A DNA stretch of 64,000 bases from Desulfocurvibacter africanus subsp. africanus DSM 2603 (GTDB lineage: Bacteria > Desulfobacterota > Desulfovibrionia > Desulfovibrionales > Desulfovibrionaceae): NCBI RefSeq assembly GCF_000422545.1, contig NZ_AULZ01000002.1, positions 1 to 64,000 of the forward strand. Reading direction: 5' to 3'. A program made the translations under genes and the position numbers. Shown piece by piece: positions 37,570-44,939 of the stretch (position 1 is its first letter; every line of letters starts with the position of its first letter). Under the pieces are notes generated by a model that did not search any database, was not told where the DNA came from, and saw only the letters and a program-made list of their open reading frames with translations.

Positions 37570-38898
37570 GTGGAAAGAAGCATGCTCGTTAAAGGGTTAA
37601 TGCTGCTCTCTTGCATTTGCCTTGCGTTTCCGGCCACAGCTTTGGCGGCGGATGCCAAGTCCGGGGCTCAGGCAGGGGACAAATGCGCAAATGGGGGCGA
37701 TTACGAGCAACAGACGCTGAACAACGCAGAGGAGCAATTCGATCGAGGCAAGGAAGTCTTCCGTTTCGACACGTTCGGAAGCGAGGAGTTCTGGGGTGGA
37801 CAGCTCAGGCTGCATGAGACGTTGTCGGTCCTTCCTCCTAGTGCGGCCTTGCAGTTAGGTTTGAAGGTCGATGCTGAAGCCTTGCCGGGAGATTTCATCG
37901 ATCAGCTGGAGCAAGGCATGGTGGATCTGGACGATCCTGCCGGTACGCTGTTGCTGCTCAAGCAGGATGCCGTGGTTGGCGTGAAGGGCTTTTTCGAGGG
38001 TGATAATCTTGTCAGCGTAGGCATCAACTGTTCGCTGTGCCATTCCACCGTGGACGACTCGCTTGCGCCCGGGGTCGGCCGGCGTCTGGATGGTTGGGCC
38101 AACCGCGACCTCGACGTGGGCAAGGTCATTGCCAGCGCGCCCACGCTTCAACCGTTTGCCGAAGTGCTCGGGGTGAGCGAGGCCGCGGTGGAGCAGGTGC
38201 TCACGAGTTGGGGGCCAGGAAAGTTCGATGCGATCCTTGTCCTGGATGGCAAGGGCTTCCGGCCGGACGGCGGTTCGGCCTCGGTGCTCATTCCGCCGGC
38301 ATTTGGCTTGGCTGGGTTCAATCTGGCGACCTGGACCGGGTGGGGATCAGTGACCTACTGGAACGCATTCGTCGCCAATCTTGAGATGCGCGGCATGGGA
38401 ACTTTCTTTGACGAGAGGCTGACCGATGCCGAGAAGTTCCCGATAGCAGCTGAGAATGGATTCAATGATATCCGGAATACACCGGACTTGATCACGCCCA
38501 AGCTTGCCGATCTGCATTTCTATCAGCTCGCGCTGCCGGCTCCCGAACCGCCCGCGGGCAGCTTCGATACCGCAGCTGCGGAGCGCGGCGAGGAACTCTT
38601 CTCCGGCAAGGCCGAATGCGCCCGTTGTCATGTTCCGCCTCTATACACCGAGCCGGGCTGGAACCTGCACTCTCCCGATGACATTGGGATCGATGACTTC
38701 CAGGCCTCGCGTTCGCCGACCGATCGGTATCGGACCGCGCCGCTCAAAGGCCTGTGGGCGCATGTCGAAGGCGGGTTCTTCCATGATGGTCGTTTCGCGA
38801 CTCTGCTGGATGTGATCAACCATTACAATACGAACATGGACCTGGGACTGACCGAAGCCGAGAAGATGGATTTGGAGCAATACCTGCTTTCGCTCTAA
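37570..38898 (+). CDS. Periplasmic diheme cytochrome c, peroxidase/MauG-like superfamily
   Basis: 442 residues with a Sec signal (cut near ALA-AD, residue 27). There are two CxxCH heme sites, CSLCH (about 154-158) and CARCH (about 350-354). The C-terminal part, GLWAHVEGGFFHDGRFATLLDVINHYN, matches the second heme domain of cytochrome c peroxidases and MauG-like proteins. The GTG start has GAGGAGG about 9 bases upstream. Whether it has peroxidase activity or serves electron transfer is unknown. It is monocistronic. Confidence 0.82.
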   Translation: MERSMLVKGLMLLSCICLAFPATALAADAKSGAQAGDKCANGGDYEQQTLNNAEEQFDRGKEVFRFDTFGSEEFWGGQLRLHETLSVLPPSAALQLGLKVDAEALPGDFIDQLEQGMVDLDDPAGTLLLLKQDAVVGVKGFFEGDNLVSVGINCSLCHSTVDDSLAPGVGRRLDGWANRDLDVGKVIASAPTLQPFAEVLGVSEAAVEQVLTSWGPGKFDAILVLDGKGFRPDGGSASVLIPPAFGLAGFNLATWTGWGSVTYWNAFVANLEMRGMGTFFDERLTDAEKFPIAAENGFNDIRNTPDLITPKLADLHFYQLALPAPEPPAGSFDTAAAERGEELFSGKAECARCHVPPLYTEPGWNLHSPDDIGIDDFQASRSPTDRYRTAPLKGLWAHVEGGFFHDGRFATLLDVINHYNTNMDLGLTEAEKMDLEQYLLSL

Positions 38899-38916
38899 AC
38901 GATCAAACATAACTGT

Positions 38917-38948
38917 TGTCGAGCCCCGGTCCATTCCGGGGCTTATTG
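38917..38948 (+). terminator. Terminator-like hairpin after the cytochrome gene
   Basis: AGCCCCGG pairs with CCGGGGCT around the loop TCCATT, followed by TATTGTT. The U tract is interrupted, so termination is probable but not certain. Confidence 0.65.
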
Positions 38949-39056
38949 TTGGAGCGTCAGGCGATGGCCTGCAAGGGACGTTTATTTCGAAATGTCCGAA
39001 CGTGGATCGCATGAAGCTTGCATTGCCTCCGGGGTCGACCAACCCTGGAGGTGCTC

Positions 39057-39569
39057 ATGGCTTGTCGCGGACGTGGTTACATTTTCCTGGCTCTCGGATT
39101 CGCTTTCATGCTGTTGCCTGCAATGGCCCAGGCCGACATGGCCGAATTCACCGACAAGGTCGTGAACAAGACGAAGAATGTCGCAACCAAGGTCGGTGAT
39201 GGTGTGGAGAAGGCCGCGACAAAAACTGGGGAAAAAATCGAGCGGGCAGGTGCAAAAATTCAGAGCGGCGTGTCACGTTCGAGCGCCAAGGCCCAGGACG
39301 GCGTGGTCCGCGCAAGCGACAAGATCGACGGCAAGGCTCAGCCGGTCCAGGATAAGCTGGCCCAAAACGAGTACGTGCTGACGCGCCACAGCGAGCTGCG
39401 AGCGAGCCCCACTCCCAGGGCCCGCGTGCACGGCACGTTCAAGGCCGGGGCCAAGGTCGTGGTGGACGATTGGTCGGACGACAAGCTCTGGGGCCACGTA
39501 CGTATACGCCACGAGGGCAGAGTTCACGATGGCTGGGTGCCTAAGGCGAGCCTGAAGAAGGTCGATTGA
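39057..39569 (+). CDS. Exported SH3-domain protein
   Basis: 170 residues. The signal peptide is cut near MAQA-DM (residue 26). An Ala/Lys-rich amphipathic, probably coiled-coil region of repeated TK/KAxxKxG units (about 30-95) follows. The end is a bacterial SH3 domain (RHSELRASPTPRARVHGTF, then WGHVRI and DGWVPKASL), typical of cell-wall targeting. GGAGG lies 6 bases before the ATG. Function is unknown; a peptidoglycan-associated role is plausible. Confidence 0.75.
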   Translation: MACRGRGYIFLALGFAFMLLPAMAQADMAEFTDKVVNKTKNVATKVGDGVEKAATKTGEKIERAGAKIQSGVSRSSAKAQDGVVRASDKIDGKAQPVQDKLAQNEYVLTRHSELRASPTPRARVHGTFKAGAKVVVDDWSDDKLWGHVRIRHEGRVHDGWVPKASLKKVD

Positions 39570-40378
39570 AAATCGGAGCGGCCGTCGCCCGGTCTTCGAT
39601 GGCGGCTGCTCCGGAAAGAGGTCCTCAAGGGACGCACTTCTCCCGGGAGGAAGGCAGGGAGCACCGCGCATCCTGAAATGGGCGCCTCAGTCGTCGAGCA
39701 TGCGCAGGATGGCCGGCAGGCGCGGCAGATACTTGCCTTCAAGCAGGGCCATGGCCCGATCGCAGCCCCGGCCCTTCCAAGAATTATTCCAAACCAGACA
39801 ATACCGATAAACCGTCCGAGCCCCCAAGCCTGCAGCAGGGTAACCGTGTTTGGACTTGCGGTGGAATGTGACGGATCGGATCAGTATTCCACCTGTGGAA
39901 CATGCGGCAATCTAAAGTTGAACGCCGCATTTTTAGCCACACAGATGGGGTTGATTCGTGCAGTTCTCTTGCAGAGATCTCTAGAAAGAGCATGGACACG
40001 AAGTCGTATTGACTTAGTAATCTTAAGGAAGGACTACTATATAGGGCAGATGCTTCCTGCAATGGCATGGAGCAGGGAGAGTCTACAGTTACCATATATC
40101 GTTGCCATGAGTTGCAGAGGAATTATATATGTCGATAGGTGCCGTAATGACTAATCACTTGCGCTAAAATTGCCGTGTTATATAATTTGGCATAGGTCTG
40201 TTGGTGCGATTATCCGCTCCAGGACTTGCCCGGAACTCCTCGGGAATGACATTCTTGAGGAGTCTAGGTATGAGCCGTAGTTCTTGAGTTTACAGGTGGT
40301 TCCGCAACAACCCCTTTGAATATCGCCGACGGGGTATCTGCCTCGAAAAGTACTTATCGGCAAATCTCGGAGGACAGA
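39570..40378. other. Long intergenic region upstream of the stressosome operon
   Basis: About 810 bases. An imperfect GC-rich hairpin follows the SH3 gene (about 39575-39613). From 39900 the DNA becomes AT-richer. A possible sigma-70-type promoter is TTGCGC (40159-40164), 16 bases, TATAAT (40181-40186). On the minus strand about 75 codons ending at 39687 stay open and end in a protein-like stretch (MALLEGKYLPRLPAILRMLDD), possibly a gene remnant, but there is no clear start. Confidence 0.4.
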
Positions 40379-41251
40379 ATGCCGAAGACGGACAAGTCGA
40401 CCATTCAGATGATCATGGCCCGAAAGAAGGAGATTCTAAAGGCTTGGCTGGAAGCCCAATACGACAGCAAAAGCATCCGCCTGGATCTCATCAACAAGGG
40501 AGAACTGGCGACCCAGTCCGAGGATTTCCTGGACGCTTTCGTGGACGCCATCAAAACTGAGAACCTCACGGACATCTCGGCTCCCGAGTATAAGTACGTG
40601 GTCCAGATGCTCGGTGACATCTCCAGGTCGAGGACCAGGCAGGGCTTCAGCCCCTCCGAAACGGCCATGTATGTTTTCAGCCTCAAGGACACGCTCCTGC
40701 ATTTCCTGCAGGATGCATTCAGCGACAAGCCCGAGGAGCTGAACAAAGAGGTCCTCAGGTTCTCCAAGTTGCTCGACAGCCTGGGACTCCTCACATTCGA
40801 GGCCTATACGCACAGCCGCGAGGACGTGATCCAGCGCCAGCAGCAGGAGATCCTCGAACTCTCCACCCCGGTCATCCGCATCTGGAAGGGCGTGCTGTCC
40901 GTGCCGCTCATCGGCACACTCGACAGCGCGCGCACCCAGACCATCATGGAGAGCCTCCTACAGCAGATCGTGGCCACCGAGTCCTCCGTGGCCATTCTCG
41001 ATATCTCGGGAGTGCCGGCGGTGGATACCCTAGTGGCTCAGCACCTCCTCAAGACGGTCAGCGCAGCCCGGCTAATGGGCGCGGAGTGCATCATCAGCGG
41101 CATTCGGCCCGAGATCGCCCAGACCATGGTCAACCTTGGCGTGGATATCAATGTGAAGACCAAAGCCACGCTGGGCGAGGCGCTCAAGGAAGCTTTTAGT
41201 CGAATAGGCCTGCGGGTCGTCCGGAGCGAGGCCGCTCCCGAGAGGAGCTAG
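40379..41251 (+). CDS. rsbR: RsbR-type stressosome scaffold protein
   Basis: 290 residues. An alpha-helical RsbRD-type N-terminal sensory domain (about 1-150) is followed by a linker and a C-terminal STAS domain. The latter contains STPVIRIWKGVLSVPLIGTL and DISGVPAVDTLVAQHLL; the Thr residues in IGTL and VDTL align with the two phosphorylated Thr of Bacillus RsbR. RsbR and RsbS form the core of the megadalton stressosome. GGAGG lies 6 bases before ATG 40379. The next gene starts at the base after its stop. Confidence 0.88.
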   Translation: MPKTDKSTIQMIMARKKEILKAWLEAQYDSKSIRLDLINKGELATQSEDFLDAFVDAIKTENLTDISAPEYKYVVQMLGDISRSRTRQGFSPSETAMYVFSLKDTLLHFLQDAFSDKPEELNKEVLRFSKLLDSLGLLTFEAYTHSREDVIQRQQQEILELSTPVIRIWKGVLSVPLIGTLDSARTQTIMESLLQQIVATESSVAILDISGVPAVDTLVAQHLLKTVSAARLMGAECIISGIRPEIAQTMVNLGVDINVKTKATLGEALKEAFSRIGLRVVRSEAAPERS

Positions 41252-41647
41252 ATGGATAAAATACCCATCCTAAAAATGGGCCAGTTCCTGCTGGTGACCA
41301 TTCAGGTGGACATGCACGACCGCCTGGCCATGACGCTCCAGGATGACCTGACGCGGATGGTCGGCACGAGCGGTGCGCACGGAGTGCTCATCGACATTTC
41401 GGCCCTGGATATCGTGGACTCCTTCATGGGCCGCATGCTCAGCAGCATCGCGTCCATGACCCGGATAATGGACGCCGAAACGGTGGTCGTGGGCATGCAG
41501 CCCGCCGTCGCCATCACGCTCGTCGAGCTGGGCTTGTCACTGCCTGGGGTGCTCACGGCCCTCAACGTGGACAAAGGCATGGAAATGCTGACGACGCGTC
41601 TGGGATCGTCACGTGGAGACAGCAAGGCCTCGCATGAAGACGATTGA
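41252..41647 (+). CDS. rsbS: RsbS-type STAS stressosome scaffold protein
   Basis: A 131-residue single STAS domain. DISALDIVDSFMGRML carries the Ser that the RsbT kinase phosphorylates in RsbS, and MTRIMDAETVVVGMQPAVAI is highly characteristic. It packs with RsbR to form the stressosome and holds RsbT. The ATG follows the RsbR stop without a gap; its end overlaps rsbT by 14 bases. Confidence 0.9.
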   Translation: MDKIPILKMGQFLLVTIQVDMHDRLAMTLQDDLTRMVGTSGAHGVLIDISALDIVDSFMGRMLSSIASMTRIMDAETVVVGMQPAVAITLVELGLSLPGVLTALNVDKGMEMLTTRLGSSRGDSKASHEDD

Positions 41648-42038
41648 GCGTGAGGTCATGCAGGTCGCCAACGAAGCCGGAGTCGTCACGGCGCGGCGTA
41701 TGGCGCGCGATCATGCCATTCGGCTGGGCCTGAACCTTGTGAATCAGACCAAGCTCGTGACCGCTGTGAGCGAGTTGGCCCGCAACATGGTAGTCTACGC
41801 CGGAGGCGGAAAAGTCACCATCGAGGAAGTCGAGGCCGGGATAAAGAGGGGGCTGCGGATAACCTTCGCGTACAACGGGCCAGGCATAACGGACCTGGAG
41901 TTGGCCATGCGCGACGGTTATACCACTGGCGGCGGACTCGGGCAGGGGTTGCCCGGCTCCAGGCGTCTGGTGAACGAATTCACCATTAATTCAGAGGTGG
42001 GCGTCGGAACGACGGTGACCATCATTAAGTGGAAATAG
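41634..42038 (+). CDS. rsbT: RsbT-like switch kinase with altered ATP-binding box
   Basis: A 134-residue GHKL-fold protein. The N-box Asn is present (TAVSELARNMVVYAGGG), as are TGGGLGQGLPGSRRL and GVGTTVTIIKW. The adenine-binding DxGPG box, however, reads YNGPG: the Asp is Tyr. In RsbT this Asp is needed for kinase activity, so catalysis may be lost while the protein could still bind RsbS. ATG 41634 was chosen over an earlier in-frame start. It overlaps rsbS and directly abuts the next gene. Confidence 0.87.
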   Translation: MKTIEREVMQVANEAGVVTARRMARDHAIRLGLNLVNQTKLVTAVSELARNMVVYAGGGKVTIEEVEAGIKRGLRITFAYNGPGITDLELAMRDGYTTGGGLGQGLPGSRRLVNEFTINSEVGVGTTVTIIKWK

Positions 42039-43082
42039 ATGCGCACGCTTATGAATGGTCTAAAGGCGCACGAGCGCTACCCCGTGGCCGAGTCGAGCCA
42101 GGTGGGCAGCCTGCGCCGCGCTGTGGCCGGCTTGGCTCGAGACCAGGGCATGAGCCAGGAGCAGACGGCCAAGGCGGCGATCATGGCCACGGAGATGGGC
42201 ACCAATCTCGTAAAGCATGCGCACGGCGGGGGCGAGGTGCTCGTGCGCGCCATTGCCGGAAGGTTCGGCGGCCTGGAGCTTCTGAGCCTGGACAAGGGAC
42301 CCGGCATGGAGAACCCGGCTCACATGCTCCAGGACGGGGTCTCCACGATGGGCAGCGCCGGCACTGGCCTGGGCGCGCTCAGACGCCTCTCCAACGAGTT
42401 CGCCATCTACTCCCGCGTGGGATCGGGCACCGTTGTCCTTGTGCGCTCGTGGGCCAGTCACTATGAGGAGCAGCCAAACGTCATCCCCTGCGAGATGGGC
42501 ATGGTCATGCTCCCCAAGCCCGGCGAAGAGGCCTGCGGCGACGGCTGGTGCGTCTCGCTTACTGATAACGGATTGACCGTGCTGGTCATTGATGGGCTTG
42601 GGCACGGACCCCAGGCGGCAGCGGCTTCCCAGGAAGCCGTGCGTGCATTCAGTGAGCAGCCGGATTTAGTGCCTTCCGAGGCAGTGCACAACCTGCATGG
42701 ACGGTTGCGACATACTCGCGGGGCAGCCGCTGCCGTGGCCGACATCCGCACCGGACGTGACACGCTTGTCTTTGCTGGCATCGGCAACATCGCCGGCAGG
42801 ATCGTGCGTCCGGACGGCGCCATGACAAGCCTTGTGTCCATGAGCGGGATCGTTGGCCATCAATTCCGCAAGCTGCTGGATTTTTCCTACGCATGGGGAG
42901 ACGACGACCTGCTGGTCATGAACACCGATGGACTGCGCACCGGTTGGGATTTCTCGGCTTACCCCGGCCTTGAGCACCAGCACCCGGCCATCATCGCCGG
43001 CGTTCTATACCGGGACTTCGTTCGAGGCAGCGACGATGTCGCGGTAGTGGTCCTGCGAATGGCGCGGAGTGGACGTCGATGA
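42039..43082 (+). CDS. Fused RsbT-like ATPase and RsbX-like PP2C phosphatase
   Basis: 347 residues. Residues about 10-140 form a second RsbT-like GHKL domain with intact boxes (MATEMGTNLVKHA, LDKGPGM, GSAGTGLGALRRL). Residues about 150-347 form an RsbX/SpoIIE-type PP2C phosphatase with metal-binding DGLGHG and a closing GSDDVAVVVL. RsbX resets the stressosome by dephosphorylating RsbS and RsbR. Having kinase-like and phosphatase domains in one chain would place both opposing activities together. The start abuts the rsbT stop. Confidence 0.85.
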   Translation: MRTLMNGLKAHERYPVAESSQVGSLRRAVAGLARDQGMSQEQTAKAAIMATEMGTNLVKHAHGGGEVLVRAIAGRFGGLELLSLDKGPGMENPAHMLQDGVSTMGSAGTGLGALRRLSNEFAIYSRVGSGTVVLVRSWASHYEEQPNVIPCEMGMVMLPKPGEEACGDGWCVSLTDNGLTVLVIDGLGHGPQAAAASQEAVRAFSEQPDLVPSEAVHNLHGRLRHTRGAAAAVADIRTGRDTLVFAGIGNIAGRIVRPDGAMTSLVSMSGIVGHQFRKLLDFSYAWGDDDLLVMNTDGLRTGWDFSAYPGLEHQHPAIIAGVLYRDFVRGSDDVAVVVLRMARSGRR

Positions 43083-44551
43083 GCCTGCCGATCCTGCAGA
43101 TCGAGATCCGCTCCGAGGAGGACTTCATCCTGGCGCGCCAGCGAGCGAGAAAGATCGCCTCCCTGGCCGGTTTCTCGGTGCAGGACCAGACTCGCATCAC
43201 CACCGCCGTCTCCGAGATCGTCAGGCACACCCTCCAGCATACCGCCTCGGTGGGCCTTGATTTTCGCATTGGCGGGCGGGCCGGGTTTGAAAATGGCTCC
43301 AGTCTCGAAATTGCCGTCAATGCTGATGAATGCGACGTTGCGAGCGTGCGGCGGACTTTCCAGAATTCCGCCAGCAATTGGAGCGACGTGGGGTTGTATG
43401 GAGCCCGGCGGCTTATGGACGGCTTCCAAATGGAGAGCCGAGCCGATTCGAACGTGCTTTTGTCGATGGTCAAGGCTCTGCCGCCCGGAGCGCCGGAAGT
43501 CACGCCGCAGGTCATCGCCCAGTGGCGGGACATCCTCATGCGCGAGGTTCCGGATTCGCCCCTGCGGGAGGTCGAGCGACAGAACAGGGAGATGTTGCGG
43601 ACCTTGGAGGAGCTTCGTGCCAAGGAGTTGGAACTGGCCCGTCAGCTGGAGGAGGCCGACAGGCTGAATAGCGAACTGGATCGGACGAATCAGGGTGTCA
43701 TCTCCCTGTACAACGAGATCGAAGACAAGAACGCCGAACTCAGGCACGAGATCCAGGAGCGTGAGTCAGCCGAGCAGAAACTCCGGGTGACCATGCAGGA
43801 GCTTGAGCGCTCCAATGCCGAGCTTGAGAGCTTCGCATACGTCGCCTCGCACGACCTGCAGGAGCCGTTGCGCATGATTTCGAGTTTCCTGCAGCTCCTG
43901 GAGGCCGAGCACGTCGGCGGACTTGACGCGGAGGCGCGGGAATATATCCGCTTCGCGGTCGGCGGGGCGGTCCGCATGCAGGATCTCATCGAGGATCTGC
44001 TCACGTATTCGCGGGTCGGAAGGAAGGGCAAGCCCTTTACGAGCACGGACCTAGGCTGCGCCCTGGATACGGTGATCGAGGATATCGGCAAGCTCGTGGT
44101 CGAAACCGGGACCAGGATCACCAGGGATGCGCTCCCCACGGTATACGCGGACCCAACCCAGATGATGCAGCTCCTTTCGAACCTCATCAGGAACGCCATC
44201 AAGTTCCGCAAGCCGGACGAGCCGCCCCGGGTGCACGTCGGCGCACGGGAGGAGTCGCACGAGTGGATCGTGTGGGTGGCCGACAACGGCATCGGCATCG
44301 AGCCCCAATATTTCGAGCGCATCTTCGTCATTTTCCAGCGCCTGCACGCCAGGGACGAGTATCCGGGCACAGGCATCGGCTTGGCGGTCTGCAAGCGCAT
44401 CGTCGAGCGTCACGGCGGCCGCATTTGGGTCGAGTCGGAATCGGGCAAGGGATCGACCTTCTTTTTCTCCATCCCCAAACGCCAGGATCAGGGTGCTCAT
44501 GACCAGGGACAGGAAACCCGTCATCCTTCTGATAGAGGACAATCCGGGTGA
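43079..44551 (+). CDS. Histidine kinase with degenerate RsbT-like N-terminal domain
   Basis: 490 residues. Residues about 1-140 resemble RsbT (ITTAVSEIVRHTLQH) but the N-box Asn is His and the GPG loop is gone, so it probably docks rather than phosphorylates. A coiled coil (about 160-240) leads to HisKA (YVASHDLQEPLRMI, phospho-His) and HATPase (NLIRNAIKF, DNGIGIEPQYFERIF, GTGIGLAVCK), as in phytochrome-type kinases. It could turn stressosome state into a phosphorelay. Start overlaps the previous stop (ATGA); its end overlaps the next gene by 59 bases. Confidence 0.85.
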   Translation: MSLPILQIEIRSEEDFILARQRARKIASLAGFSVQDQTRITTAVSEIVRHTLQHTASVGLDFRIGGRAGFENGSSLEIAVNADECDVASVRRTFQNSASNWSDVGLYGARRLMDGFQMESRADSNVLLSMVKALPPGAPEVTPQVIAQWRDILMREVPDSPLREVERQNREMLRTLEELRAKELELARQLEEADRLNSELDRTNQGVISLYNEIEDKNAELRHEIQERESAEQKLRVTMQELERSNAELESFAYVASHDLQEPLRMISSFLQLLEAEHVGGLDAEAREYIRFAVGGAVRMQDLIEDLLTYSRVGRKGKPFTSTDLGCALDTVIEDIGKLVVETGTRITRDALPTVYADPTQMMQLLSNLIRNAIKFRKPDEPPRVHVGAREESHEWIVWVADNGIGIEPQYFERIFVIFQRLHARDEYPGTGIGLAVCKRIVERHGGRIWVESESGKGSTFFFSIPKRQDQGAHDQGQETRHPSDRGQSG

Positions 44552-44936
44552 TGTGCGCCTGACATGCAAGACGCTTGAGAAAGGGAAAATCGAGGCCGAG
44601 GTCGTAGTGGTCAAGGACGGCGCCGAGGCCATGGCCTACCTGCGCCAGAGCGGGCGGACCGCCGATGCCCGGTTGCCGGACATCATTCTCCTTGATCTCA
44701 ACTTGCCAAAAAAGGATGGCCGGGAAATACTGGCCGAGATCAAGCAGGATCCCCAACTCAAGGTTATTCCAGTCATCGCCCTCACGAGTTCCAAATCGGA
44801 GGACGACGTTGTCAGAAGCTATCGGCTGCAAGCCAACAGCTACATCATCAAGCCTTCGAGCTGGGATGAATACGAACGGGTTATTTCGGCGACGTTAAAT
44901 TATTGGCTGAGAATCGCCAAGCTGCCGGACAGGTAA
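44493..44936 (+). CDS. Rcp1-like single-domain response regulator
   Basis: A 147-residue receiver: IEDNPGDVRL, acceptor Asp in ILLDLNLPKKDG, ALTSSKSEDDV, and Lys in IIKPSSWDEY. This matches Rcp1-type regulators, which pair with kinases having the YVASHDLQEPLR phosphorylation site, like the one encoded upstream. A GTG (44493) or the ATG two codons later starts it. There is no output domain; it is 3 bases before the next gene. Confidence 0.87.
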   Translation: MLMTRDRKPVILLIEDNPGDVRLTCKTLEKGKIEAEVVVVKDGAEAMAYLRQSGRTADARLPDIILLDLNLPKKDGREILAEIKQDPQLKVIPVIALTSSKSEDDVVRSYRLQANSYIIKPSSWDEYERVISATLNYWLRIAKLPDR

Positions 44937-44939
44937 ACA

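Noticed and set aside
39678-40154. 158-codon plus-strand frame before the stressosome operon
   Set aside because: It crosses from GC-rich to AT-rich DNA without protein-like features. The minus-strand stretch ending at 39687 looks more protein-like but has no start.
40159-40186. Sigma-70-like promoter TTGCGC-N16-TATAAT upstream of rsbR
   Set aside because: Plausible but the -35 is weak, the spacer short and the leader about 190 bases; mentioned in the gap entry rather than listed as a feature.
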